The position numbers were made by a program, and so were the translations under genes. A stretch of DNA of 26,941 nt, taken from a bacterium. GTDB taxonomy: Bacteria > Patescibacteria > Paceibacteria > UBA9973 > UBA2103. Of the stretch, positions 1 through 6,996 are shown piece after piece. The notes below the pieces were generated by a model. It did no database searches. It worked only from the letters and a program-made list of their open reading frames with translations, and had not been told where the DNA came from. The stretch is from the NCBI GenBank assembly GCA_021812925.1, contig JAKAMK010000002.1, forward strand, positions 1 to 26,941, given 5' to 3'. The first letter of the stretch is position 1. The number at the start of each line of letters is the position of its first letter.

Positions 1-41
1 GGCGAGGCGATGAAGCCTCCCCGGTCAAAGTACTTGGTCAT
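1..41 (-). CDS. 5' end of an unidentified gene (partial)
   Basis: On the minus strand an ATG at 41-39 follows an AGGGGTGG Shine-Dalgarno-like sequence (45-52) at good spacing and opens a frame MTKYFDRGGFIAS that runs off the left edge. Only 13 residues are visible, so no family can be assigned. It lies downstream of rnhB on the same strand, about 50 bp after its stop, and could be co-transcribed. The ribosome-binding site is the main reason for calling it. Confidence 0.45.
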   Translation of the reverse strand, partial: MTKYFDRGGFIAS

Positions 42-91
42 GTTCCACCCCTGACATCTATCTAGCTATTCCACTAGACATAGGGGCTGTT

Positions 92-691
92 TTAACTCCG
101 TTCTGCTCCCGAATCAAGGTGTATAAACGACCGACGGTGGATAGCGCACAGGCCGTGCTTCCGGAGCGCTTCGTAGTGCGCCTTCGTGCCATAGCCCTTG
201 TGGACCTCGAACCCGTACTCCGGGTACTCGGCGGCGAGTGCGGTGACGAGCCGGTCGCGCGAGACCTTCGCTGCAATCGACGCGAGCGAGATGAGCGGCA
301 CGCTTTCATCGCCGCCGATGATGGTCTGCTGAGAGTACTCAGGCGGCGCCTTGAGCGAGCCGTCGAGCAGCACCTCGGCGAGAGCGGCGTCGGGTGCCAG
401 TTGGTTCACCGCGCGAGAGACCGCCTCGCGCACGACGACCGCGATGCCGCGCGTGTCGATGTCGGCCGCCGAGCCGTACTCGACTACGAAGCGCACGCCG
501 CCCCGAGCAGCGTGCGCTTCGAGCATTTCAAAAATCGCCTCGCGTTTTTTCTCCGAGAGCTTCTTCGAATCGCGCACGCCGGGAAATTCCTTTGCCACGT
601 CGAAGCCATCCTCGACCGCCACGACCCCAACCGCCACCGGTCCGGCTAGAGGCCCCCTCCCCGCTTCATCCACGCCGATGACGTATCGCAT
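92..691 (-). CDS. rnhB: Ribonuclease HII
   Basis: This 199-residue protein is RNase HII, which nicks RNA in RNA/DNA hybrids and removes single ribonucleotides misincorporated in DNA. The N-terminus has the family signature DEAGRGPLAGPV with the first catalytic Asp and Glu. It is followed by RDSKKLS, a later catalytic Asp in LLDGS, and the S-AAKVSRD helix; the last catalytic Asp falls in that segment. Length is normal for the family. The start is the first ATG, and there is no Shine-Dalgarno. A TATGCT -10-like box ends 6 nt before the ATG, which suggests a leaderless or near-leaderless transcript. A hairpin terminator separates it from the small gene upstream, supporting its own promoter. Confidence 0.95.
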   Translation of the reverse strand: MRYVIGVDEAGRGPLAGPVAVGVVAVEDGFDVAKEFPGVRDSKKLSEKKREAIFEMLEAHAARGGVRFVVEYGSAADIDTRGIAVVVREAVSRAVNQLAPDAALAEVLLDGSLKAPPEYSQQTIIGGDESVPLISLASIAAKVSRDRLVTALAAEYPEYGFEVHKGYGTKAHYEALRKHGLCAIHRRSFIHLDSGAERS

Positions 692-697
692 AGGGGA

Positions 698-703
698 AGC
701 ATA
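698..703 (-). promoter_or_regulatory. -10 box of rnhB (leaderless type)
   Basis: TATGCT on the minus strand lies 6 nt before the rnhB ATG, and no ribosome-binding site is present between them. Transcription would start at or within a base or two of the start codon. No convincing -35 is visible because a terminator hairpin occupies that position. Confidence 0.45.
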
Positions 704-705
704 GC

Positions 706-734
706 AAAGGGCGGGTACCGACCGGTACCCGCCC
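706..734 (-). terminator. Rho-independent-type terminator of the 741-1007 gene
   Basis: Perfect 11-bp stem (709-719 with 724-734) with a GACC loop, followed on the minus strand by TTT. It lies 7 bp after the stop codon of the small gene at 741-1007. The short T-run makes it weaker than others in the window. Confidence 0.6.
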
Positions 735-740
735 TCGCAA

Positions 741-1007
741 TCACGCAGTTTTCGGATGCGTCATTGTTCGCACCGCACGCTGCACCTCGTTGTCGCAGAG
801 CGCACCTGAGCCGCAGCAGCCGCGCAAGCCGATCTTGAGCGCTTCTTTCTCGCTCAATCCGCACGTTGGCCAGAGCGTGCGCCGACGATCAATGCCCCAG
901 CCGAGCCGCGTGACGCGCCAGCAATCTGCGTGCGCGCGACGGATCTGCCGCACGAGCCGAAGGCGACGCAATCGCCGCAAGCGACGAATAGTCGCAATGA
1001 AGAACAT
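741..1007 (-). CDS. Small Arg-rich hypothetical protein
   Basis: This 88-residue reading frame has no recognised family. The start at 1007 is well supported: an AGGAGG Shine-Dalgarno lies 6 nt upstream, and a terminator hairpin follows the stop. The first third is very basic (repeated RRLRRLR), with a Trp-containing middle and a short Cys-rich stretch (GLRGCCGSGALC) near residues 60-72. That could be a nucleic-acid-binding or metal-binding segment, but this is a guess. It sits between the divergent dnaE and the co-directional rnhB. It overlaps upstream-extended readings of dnaE, which begin before the real dnaE start at 1120. Confidence 0.6.
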   Translation of the reverse strand: MFFIATIRRLRRLRRLRLVRQIRRAHADCWRVTRLGWGIDRRRTLWPTCGLSEKEALKIGLRGCCGSGALCDNEVQRAVRTMTHPKTA

Positions 1008-1106
1008 GGCATTCCTCCTCTTCGTAATGCCTCAGGGTAACAATAGCCCTGCGGCTCGCGGCGTCAAACGGCCCTTGGGCGCCCATGCGTTCCGTGAGTG
1101 CTCGGG

Positions 1107-1112
1107 TATACT
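1107..1112 (+). promoter_or_regulatory. -10 box of dnaE (leaderless type)
   Basis: TATACT ends 7 nt before the dnaE ATG at 1120, with no Shine-Dalgarno between. It supports 1120 as the true start, because transcription would begin essentially at this codon. Longer in-frame extensions upstream would lie outside such a transcript. Confidence 0.6.
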
Positions 1113-1119
1113 AGGCTCG

Positions 1120-4100
1120 ATGGCGAGCAAGTTCATCCACCTCCATACCCACTCACACTACACCTTCCTCCAGGCCTTGCCGAAGCTCGACGAGCTCGTC
1201 GAGAAGGCGAAGGTCGAGGGCATGGACGCGGTCGCCCTTACCGACGGCGGCACCATGCACGGCGCTATCGAGTTCTACAAAGAGGCGACGAAAGCCGGCA
1301 TAAAGCCCATCCTCGGCGTCGACGCGTACCTCGCCCCGCGCTCGCGGCACGAGAAAGACTACGCACTCGACGCGAAGCGCTCGCGCCTCGTGCTGCTCGC
1401 GGAAAATAACGGGGGCTACCAGAACCTCCTCTACCTCGTGACGAAAAGCTGGACGGAAGGATTCTTCGAGCGCCCGCGCATGGACAAGGAACTCCTCAAG
1501 GAGCGCGGGCAGCACCTCATCGCCATCCTCCCCTCTTTCGCGAGTGACATCTCGCAGCACCTGCGCGCAAACGACCCCGACGGCGCGAAAGCCGCGCTCG
1601 CGGAATTTAAGAATATCTTCGGCGCGGATAACGTCTTCCTCGAGATTACCCACCATCCGAAAGTCGAGGGGCACGAAAAGCTCATGGCGCAGGTAGTCGC
1701 GCTCGGCAAAGAGACCGGCACTCCGCTTCTCGCGCAGCACGACGTCTACTACCTCGCGCCCGAGGACCGCGAGGCGACCGAGGTCATGCGCCGCATCCAG
1801 CAGGGCGGCCACGGCCGGAACGAGGACGAGGACTTCTCATTCATAAGCGAGGCGAAGGCGCTCGAGCTCTTCAAGGACCTCCCGGAGGCGGTGGAGAATT
1901 CGCGGAAGATTGCCGACCGCTGCACGGTCGAATTCGAACTCGGCAAGTGGACCTTCCCTGCGGTGCCCGTCTCGCCCGGATTCAAGAGCCACGAGGACGA
2001 GCTGCGCGCAAAGGCGTACGCGGGCCTCGAGACCCGCGGCATGGAAAAGACGCAGGAAGTGGTCGACCGCATCGAGTACGAGCTCGGCATCATCATCTCG
2101 AAGGGCTTCGCGGTCTACTACCTCGTCGTCGCCGACCTCCTCACCTACGCGAAGTCCGCCGGCATCCTCACGACGACACGCGGTTCGGCGGCGGGCTCTT
2201 TGGTCGGGTACCTCACCGGCATCACGAACGTGAATCCCCTCTTCTATAAATTGCCGTTCGAACGCTTCCTCAACCCGGAGCGCCCGAAGGCGCCGGACAT
2301 CGACATGGACATGGCCGATAACCGGCGCGACGACATGATCGCGTACGCGAAGCGCAAGTATGGCGACGACCACGTCGCGCAGATAGGCACCTTCGGCACC
2401 ATGATGGCGCGCGCCGCGGTGCGCGACGTCGCGCGCGCCTTGGGCCACAGCTACGGCACCGGCGACCGCATCGCGAAGCTCATACCGATAGGCAGCCAGG
2501 GCTTCCCCATGACCATCGACAAGGCGCTCGAACTCGAGCCGGACCTGAAGGCCATCTACGACGAGGACGACGACGCGCGGGAAATCATCGACGTCGCGAA
2601 GCGCATCGAGGGCTGCGTGCGGCACGTGGGCGTGCACGCAGCGGGCGTCGTCGTCGCACCGACGCCGCTCATCGAGTGGTCCCCCATCCAGCCGGACCCG
2701 AAAGGCACCGGGAAGCTCATCACGCAGTACGACATGTACTCCATCACCGACGAGTACGGCGGCGTGGGACTTTTGAAATTCGACTTTCTCGGCATCAAGA
2801 ACCTCGCCATCCTCGCGGACGCGGTCGCGCGGGTGAAAGCGACGCGCGGCATCGAGGTCGACATCGAGAATATTCCGCTCGACGACGCGGCGACCTTCGC
2901 CATGCTCTCAAAAGGCGATACGTACGGCACCTTCCAGCTGGGCGGCTCCGGCATGACGCGGTGGCTGAAGGAGCTGAAGCCGTCGACTATCCACGACATC
3001 AACGCGATGGTCGCGCTCTACCGCCCCGGCCCCATGGAAACGATTCCCTCATACATCGCGCGGAAGCACAACCCGCGCATGGTGAACTACATCGACCCGC
3101 GCATGAAGGAGTACCTCGAGTTCTCGCACGGACTTCTCGTGTACCAGGACGACGTGCTCCTCACCGCCATCAAGCTCGCCGGCTACTCGTGGCTCGAGGC
3201 GGACGTGTTGCGCAAGGCCATGGGCAAGAAGGTGCCGGAAATCATGCAGGCGGAAAAGGACAAACTCTTGAAAGGCTTCGTCGAGGTCGGCGGCCTCTCA
3301 CAGGACAAGGCGCAGCAGCTCTGGGAACTCATCGAACCCTTCGCCGCGTACGGGTTCAACAAGGCCCACGCAGCCTCCTACGGCAAGGTCGCGTACCAGA
3401 CCTCGTACATGAAGGCGAACTACCCGGTCGAGTACATGGCCGCGCTCCTCACCGCGGACGCGGGCGACACCGAGGAAATCGCGCGCCTCGTCGCCGAGGC
3501 GACGCGCATGAAGATTCCGGTCCTGCCGCCGGACGTGAACGAGAGCGGCACGGACTTCACGGTGGTGACGCTCGAACAGAACGACCAGCCGGCGGATGTA
3601 TCGCGAGCGGAGGCTCTGCGCAGGAGCGGAGGCGACGAGCAGGAGGAAATTCGCCAGCAGGTGAATATTCCGTACTCCGCGAACGATACTCCGCCGGCTG
3701 GTCGCATGAGCGCAATTCGCTTCGGTCTGTCGAGCATCAAGAACTTCGGCGAGGGCATCTCGAAAGCCATCCTCGACGAACGCGAGGCGCACGGCCCCTA
3801 CCGGTCGCTCGCCGACTTCCTCTCGCGCGTCGGCAGTAAAAATTTGAATAGGAAGAGCCTCGAATCGCTCATCAAGTGCGGCGCGCTCGACTCCTTCGAG
3901 CGCCGCGGGACGCTCCTCGAGAGCATCGACCGCCTCCTCGACTATCACCGGGAAACTACTGCAGAAGCGCCGCAGGATTCCCTCTTCGGCGCAGCCCTTG
4001 CCGCGCCCGCGCTCGCGCTTCCCGAGGGCAATCACGTCTCGCTCAAGGACAAGCTCGATTGGGAGAAGGAGCTCCTCGGCATCTACGTTTCCGGCCACCC

Positions 4101-4419
4101 CTTGGACGCGCACCAAGACCTGCTCTCGCAGTACAAGCTGCGCATACAGCTGGTCACGGAAGACCCGAAGCCGGGCTTCCCGGTGAAGCTCGCGGTCCTC
4201 GTCGCCGAGGTACGCACTTTTCTCACGAAGAGCGGCGAGAAGATGGCGTTCGTGAAGCTCGAGGACAAGACGGGCGGCATCGAAGCGGTCATCTTCCCGA
4301 AGCTCTTCAAGGTGCACGGTGCCGCAGTCACCCCGGGCTCCTGCATGCTCGTGAAGGGCTCCCTTTCGAACCGGAACGGCGAACTTTCCATCGCCATCGA
4401 CGACCTGAAGCCGCTGTAG
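1120..4419 (+). CDS. dnaE: DNA polymerase III alpha subunit (with in-frame palindromic insert)
   Basis: This is the replicative polymerase, 1099 residues from ATG 1120. The N-terminal PHP domain starts with FIHLHTHSHYT. The palm carries PDIDMDMAD (residues 392-400) with the catalytic acidic residues. The fingers, tandem HhH region (GLSSIKNFGEGISKAIL) and a C-terminal OB fold (VAEVRTFL...GGIEAVIFPKLF) follow in normal order. The start is chosen because the PHP motif begins 4 residues after it and a TATACT box lies just upstream. Residues about 822-862 are encoded by a 123-bp palindromic insert between DFTVV and IRFGL, in a surface loop that usually tolerates length variation. The last 41 bp before the final base of the penultimate codon are repeated perfectly at 7067-7107, on the far side of the DGR. 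The 3' end overlaps the convergent RT reading frame by about 90 bp. Confidence 0.97.
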   Translation: MASKFIHLHTHSHYTFLQALPKLDELVEKAKVEGMDAVALTDGGTMHGAIEFYKEATKAGIKPILGVDAYLAPRSRHEKDYALDAKRSRLVLLAENNGGYQNLLYLVTKSWTEGFFERPRMDKELLKERGQHLIAILPSFASDISQHLRANDPDGAKAALAEFKNIFGADNVFLEITHHPKVEGHEKLMAQVVALGKETGTPLLAQHDVYYLAPEDREATEVMRRIQQGGHGRNEDEDFSFISEAKALELFKDLPEAVENSRKIADRCTVEFELGKWTFPAVPVSPGFKSHEDELRAKAYAGLETRGMEKTQEVVDRIEYELGIIISKGFAVYYLVVADLLTYAKSAGILTTTRGSAAGSLVGYLTGITNVNPLFYKLPFERFLNPERPKAPDIDMDMADNRRDDMIAYAKRKYGDDHVAQIGTFGTMMARAAVRDVARALGHSYGTGDRIAKLIPIGSQGFPMTIDKALELEPDLKAIYDEDDDAREIIDVAKRIEGCVRHVGVHAAGVVVAPTPLIEWSPIQPDPKGTGKLITQYDMYSITDEYGGVGLLKFDFLGIKNLAILADAVARVKATRGIEVDIENIPLDDAATFAMLSKGDTYGTFQLGGSGMTRWLKELKPSTIHDINAMVALYRPGPMETIPSYIARKHNPRMVNYIDPRMKEYLEFSHGLLVYQDDVLLTAIKLAGYSWLEADVLRKAMGKKVPEIMQAEKDKLLKGFVEVGGLSQDKAQQLWELIEPFAAYGFNKAHAASYGKVAYQTSYMKANYPVEYMAALLTADAGDTEEIARLVAEATRMKIPVLPPDVNESGTDFTVVTLEQNDQPADVSRAEALRRSGGDEQEEIRQQVNIPYSANDTPPAGRMSAIRFGLSSIKNFGEGISKAILDEREAHGPYRSLADFLSRVGSKNLNRKSLESLIKCGALDSFERRGTLLESIDRLLDYHRETTAEAPQDSLFGAALAAPALALPEGNHVSLKDKLDWEKELLGIYVSGHPLDAHQDLLSQYKLRIQLVTEDPKPGFPVKLAVLVAEVRTFLTKSGEKMAFVKLEDKTGGIEAVIFPKLFKVHGAAVTPGSCMLVKGSLSNRNGELSIAIDDLKPL
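3582..3704 (+). repeat. Palindromic element inserted in frame in dnaE
   Basis: A perfect 15-bp inverted repeat (CGACCAGCCGGCGGA at 3582-3596 and its complement at 3690-3704) bounds 123 bp, exactly 41 codons. The stem continues inward with GTATCG/CGATAC. The core holds two blocks also found at 10246-10394: a 14-bp block (GAGGCTCTGCGCAG, 3610-3623) and a 39-bp block (3639-3677) identical at 38 of 39 positions. It encodes about 41 residues with no equivalent in standard DnaE. The arrangement resembles Rickettsia palindromic elements in concept only; no sequence relationship is claimed. Confidence 0.8.
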
Positions 4420-5422
4420 CTAGCAGCTGGTAGCGACCAGCGGCAATGCGCGCCGCTACGCGGCGCGCATTGCCGTGCGAGAGCATCCCGAGGTACGACG
4501 CCACCCGCTCCAGTTTCGCGCCCTGCGCAAGATTCCGGAACATCCGCCGCTTCGTTGCCGTACGCAGAACGCGGTGGTCGGGGAAATGCACCCAACCGAG
4601 AAAGTCTACGCCGGACGCCCACGTCGTTATCGAAACCTTCTCCGGATGCAGTTCGAGCTTGAGGCGGTCGTGCAGGAAAGTCCGGACGCGCGGCAACCAT
4701 GCCGCAAGCTCCGCATGATCGGCAGAAAGGAACACGAAGTCATCGGCATAACGGATATAGTGCTTCGCTTTGAGTCGGTGCTTTACGAACTGGTCGAACT
4801 CGTTCATGTAGATGTTCACGAGGAGCTGCGAGGTAAGGTTGCCGAGCGGGAGGCCTTTGCCGTGGACATCCGGCGTGTGAAATGAATCCACGATATTCCC
4901 GACGAGCGCGCGGACGCGCTCGTCGGGAATCCGCTCGCGCAGGATTTTTATGAGCACCGCGTGGTGTATGGATGCGAAAAACTTGCGGATGTCACACTTC
5001 AGTACCCAGCAGGTGCGCGTATCGTTCTTCGACACCTTTAAGGCAAAGGCGCGGAACCGGTCCATCGCCTTATGCGTGCCCTTCCCCTCCCGGCAGGAGA
5101 ACGAGTCCGCGATGAACGTACGGTCGAAGAACGGGTACAACACGCGGTAGAGTGCGTGATGGAGGAGGCGGTCACGAACAGCCGCCTTATGGATATCGCG
5201 CGGCTTCGGGTCGCTGATTTTGAAATGCCGGTATCCGCCGTGGCAGTACGTGCCCTCCGCAAGCTCTTGGTGCAACGCGAGCACGTTCTTCATCAGGCGG
5301 CGCTCGAACTCCTGCACGTCCGCTTTCTTTCGCTTGCCGCGTGCGAATTCTTCCCACGCCGCGAGCAAGTTTTCCACCGAAATGATATCTTCGTACGTAT
5401 GACGGAGGCGCGTGCGGGACAT
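4328..5422 (-). CDS. DGR reverse transcriptase
   Basis: This 364-residue reverse transcriptase copies the TR RNA with adenine-directed infidelity. Visible motifs are CDIRKFF (about 142-148, first catalytic Asp), LPLGNLTSQ (191-199), YADD (225-228, catalytic pair) and SGVDFLGW (270-277). LPLGNLTSQ is the GxxxSQ form typical of DGR-type RTs, where other RTs have QG. The start at 5422 is chosen because the alignable RT sequence begins there. An in-frame extension to 5671 runs antisense through avd and looks spurious. The last roughly 29 residues are antisense to the dnaE end and unlike an RT tail, so the natural C-terminus may have been altered by insertion. A strong hairpin (4441-4475) lies within its 3' coding end. 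The start codon overlaps that of the divergent avd. Confidence 0.93.
   Translation of the reverse strand: MSRTRLRHTYEDIISVENLLAAWEEFARGKRKKADVQEFERRLMKNVLALHQELAEGTYCHGGYRHFKISDPKPRDIHKAAVRDRLLHHALYRVLYPFFDRTFIADSFSCREGKGTHKAMDRFRAFALKVSKNDTRTCWVLKCDIRKFFASIHHAVLIKILRERIPDERVRALVGNIVDSFHTPDVHGKGLPLGNLTSQLLVNIYMNEFDQFVKHRLKAKHYIRYADDFVFLSADHAELAAWLPRVRTFLHDRLKLELHPEKVSITTWASGVDFLGWVHFPDHRVLRTATKRRMFRNLAQGAKLERVASYLGMLSHGNARRVAARIAAGRYQLLATAASGRRWRWKVRRSGSKGSPSRACRSPG
4375..4415 (+). repeat. 41-bp direct repeat, left copy (dnaE 3' end)
   Basis: This stretch of dnaE, encoding the C-terminal residues up to KPL, is repeated without mismatch at 7067-7107 in the same orientation. Together the copies bracket the whole DGR. 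The left copy is followed by G TAG and the right copy by T TGA, and both read as the same residues then a stop. Identity stops abruptly on both sides. Confidence 0.95.
4441..4475. terminator. Hairpin between the dnaE stop and the RT body
   Basis: An approximately 15-bp GC-rich perfect stem with a short TAC loop lies 22 bp after the dnaE stop, inside the RT 3' coding end. A smaller hairpin (GCTGGT/ACCAGC) precedes it. It has no T-run on the plus strand, so it is only a possible dnaE transcript end. It may instead be a structural element of the retroelement. Confidence 0.35.
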
Positions 5423-5801
5423 GGCTTTAAAGCTACCCCCCCCCCGAACGATTTTGCCAGTGTTGGAGCGCGCGAAGCGCGCGTATCTTTTGTGGCTGCC
5501 GATAAAGCGCAATATGCCGCGCGAAGAACGATTCGGCATAGGCGAAAAAATTGACGGACTTTTGCTTGAAACACTTGATGGTTTGCGCGTCGCGACATTT
5601 GCAAAAGGCAATGCAAAGCGTTCCGCGCTCGCGACAGTCTCTCTGCGCATAGACGGCCTCAAGTTCTTCACACAACTCGCATGGGAAGCAAAGCTTGTCG
5701 CGCGAGCGCACTACGCAGAGCTTGCAGAGAGTATCGAAGAGATAGGACGCATGGTGGGCGGCTGGCGCAAAGGACTCGAGTCGAAACCGCGCGCGCCATA
5801 A
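5421..5801 (+). CDS. avd: Avd-like four-helix-bundle DGR accessory protein
   Basis: Avd binds the RT and the TR RNA and is needed for mutagenic cDNA synthesis in studied DGRs. This roughly 126-residue frame has the family pattern: an aromatic/Arg helix (AKRAYLLWLPI), a PR-ERF-GIGEKI turn and helix, a central helix ending before GLKFFTQLAWE, and the C-terminal IEEIGRMVGGWRK signature. The likely start is ATG 5421, with an alternative GTG at 5412. It lies on the plus strand, opposite to RT, TR and target, which is unusual. Its ATG and that of RT overlap head to head at 5420-5423. A tract of ten C residues (5436-5445) falls at codons 6-9, so slippage would shift the frame near the N-terminus. 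The stop lies 23 bp before the TR. Confidence 0.8.
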   Translation: MALKLPPPRTILPVLERAKRAYLLWLPIKRNMPREERFGIGEKIDGLLLETLDGLRVATFAKGNAKRSALATVSLRIDGLKFFTQLAWEAKLVARAHYAELAESIEEIGRMVGGWRKGLESKPRAP

Positions 5802-5823
5802 AGCGCGCGCGGCAGCATGAAAG

Positions 5824-5939
5824 AGTTTCCGGAGAAGACACGGTTGCCGGCATTCCAGCGATTGTCGTCGAGGTCCCAGTCGTTCACGTTCCACTTGCCG
5901 TTGTCGGCGTTCCAGTTCACGTTCACGACGAAGCCGGAG
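5824..5939 (-). repeat. DGR template repeat (TR)
   Basis: This 116-bp segment matches the VR at 6250-6365 without gaps at 102 positions. All 14 differences are at TR adenines (sense = minus strand). TR contains 28 adenines, mostly AAC, AAT and GAC codons, as expected of a template designed for A mutagenesis. It lies between avd and the target gene, in the same orientation as target and RT. Confidence 0.97.
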
Positions 5940-6175
5940 CACATTCGTATCACGCGCCATCCGTGCCACCGCCTGTTGAGTACTCTTCAGGCTGTATCTT
6001 ATATGGGGCCTTAAAGCCCGCAAGCGCGAGATACCAACTATTCCATACGTTTTTGAGAAACGAACATCTGCACGCTCGGCAAAGCCGTAGCCGAACCGAT
6101 TCTGGCACGGTGCACGTCCCGAATCCTCCGCGTAAGCCGTAGCCGCCGCGCCCGAAGATTCAGGCACCATCATAC
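5940..6175 (-). other. Non-coding region upstream of the TR (probable 5' part of TR RNA)
   Basis: I see no supported gene in this stretch. Its GC is lower than the surrounding genes and open frames through it have no ribosome-binding site. A minus-strand extended -10 at its right end (TATGAT, 6169-6174) could start a TR RNA with about 230 nt of leader, which would be consistent with the structured leader needed for cDNA priming in studied DGRs. That role is inferred. Confidence 0.4.
6169..6174 (-). promoter_or_regulatory. Candidate extended -10 promoter for the TR RNA
   Basis: TGG-TATGAT on the minus strand fits an extended -10 (TGn-TATnAT). It lies immediately after the terminator of the target gene, so it could drive TR and RT separately from the target. 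No clear -35 is present. Confidence 0.4.
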
Positions 6176-6227
6176 CAAAAGAAAAATCCCGAGCTCCAAG
6201 ATACCAAGTATCAAAGAGCCCGGGATT
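6176..6227 (-). terminator. Terminator of the DGR target gene
   Basis: Inverted repeat 6185-6196 / 6216-6227 (11 of 12 pairs) with a T-rich tail on the minus strand (TTTTTCTTTT). It lies about 20 bp after the target stop codon and separates target transcription from the TR. Confidence 0.75.
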
Positions 6228-6247
6228 AAGGGCAAAAAGCCGAGAGT

Positions 6248-6868
6248 CTAGTTGCCGGAGAAGACACGGTAGCCGGCATCCCAGCGATTGACGTCGAGGT
6301 CCCAGCCGATCACGTACCACCGGCCGCTGACGGCGTTCCAGTACACGAACACGACGAAGCCGGAGACGTAGAAGATGTTCGCGAAACCGTTCGTGATGAG
6401 CGGTCCGTCTTTGCCGCCTCCCTGTGCCCGAATCATCTGTGCAATCATCCACAGATCAACCTCGTGCGCTTTTGAAAGAATCTGCTTGATCTTGCGATCG
6501 TATGCAGCCTCCGTGAGGTCATACGACCTCAAGACCGGCGCACCGTTTGACGAGCCACAGACCTTCCCAAGCAGCGTTTTCGCGCGGGCACGGAAGCTGT
6601 CCCAGACGTAAAGACCGGGACGGCTCTGGAAGAACGCGTCGAGATTGAGCGGCTCGGTGAGCGGCTCGACCGGAACATCTTCGCGGAAGCACAAGACGCC
6701 GGAGTCCTGTTTCGAAACGCCGCTCTTGAGCGCCGCCTTGAAGACGGCATCCCATGCCGGCGCATCGCCGGAATTGTAGCGGTTCACAATGTCGGCAATC
6801 GTCCCGTGATATGCGGGGTCGACACCAACGAGTGCCCGAGTAATCGAGCCGAGCCTGTCTTTCGACAT
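6248..6868 (-). CDS. DGR target (variable) protein
   Basis: This 206-residue protein ends in the variable region. Start ATG 6868 has an AAGGAG Shine-Dalgarno at good spacing, a strong promoter (6997-7024) and a 5' UTR hairpin. No signal peptide or membrane segment is visible, so it is probably cytoplasmic unless exported in another way. The N-terminal roughly 165 residues match no family I recognise. The C-terminus (from SGFVV to VFSGN) is Trp-rich and resembles the C-type-lectin-like variable domains of DGR targets. Against TR it shows eleven substitutions: N to F, N to Y, D to V, N to S, K to R, N to Y, N to I, D to G, D to V, N to D and N to Y. The VR ends on the first base of the stop codon. 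The ligand is unknown. Confidence 0.92.
   Translation of the reverse strand: MSKDRLGSITRALVGVDPAYHGTIADIVNRYNSGDAPAWDAVFKAALKSGVSKQDSGVLCFREDVPVEPLTEPLNLDAFFQSRPGLYVWDSFRARAKTLLGKVCGSSNGAPVLRSYDLTEAAYDRKIKQILSKAHEVDLWMIAQMIRAQGGGKDGPLITNGFANIFYVSGFVVFVYWNAVSGRWYVIGWDLDVNRWDAGYRVFSGN
6250..6365 (-). repeat. DGR variable repeat (VR)
   Basis: The 116-bp mutated copy of TR at the 3' end of the target gene. Changes relative to TR, read on the minus strand, are eight A to T, four A to G and two A to C. The 3'-most change (GGA to GGC) lies only 5 bp from the end of homology. The boundary coincides with the TAG stop. No long GC-only initiation-of-mutagenic-homing tract is obvious beyond this point. 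Confidence 0.97.
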
Positions 6869-6921
6869 CTCTCTTTCTCCTTTCAGGAGCAGTACCGCAA
6901 GCCTTCCCGTTCTTGGGTTCG

Positions 6922-6967
6922 CCGCGGCAGAAAATCCCGCACGGAGTCGAGGGGCTTTCTGCCGCGG
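6922..6967 (-). other. 5' UTR hairpin of the target gene
   Basis: A perfect 12-bp inverted repeat (CCGCGGCAGAAA at 6922-6933 and its complement at 6956-6967) lies in the roughly 120-nt leader between the promoter and the Shine-Dalgarno. It has no T-run, so it is not an obvious attenuator. It may stabilise the mRNA or bind a regulator. Confidence 0.5.
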
Positions 6968-6996
6968 CCAACGATTCGTAGGTTCGTCCGTCTTCT

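Noticed and set aside
790..1119. N-terminal extension of dnaE to position 790
   Set aside because: The extension is Arg-rich, overlaps the small minus-strand gene and lies upstream of the TATACT box. The PHP domain begins right after ATG 1120.
5711..5953. Minus-strand open frame of about 80 residues through the TR, similar to the target C-terminus
   Set aside because: It is the template repeat read as protein. It has no ribosome-binding site and continues antisense through avd, so I treat it as non-coding TR.
5433..6452. Long minus-strand open frame spanning TR, its leader and part of the VR in another frame
   Set aside because: It overlaps VR and TR out of the target frame, crosses a terminator hairpin and has Arg-rich shadow composition.
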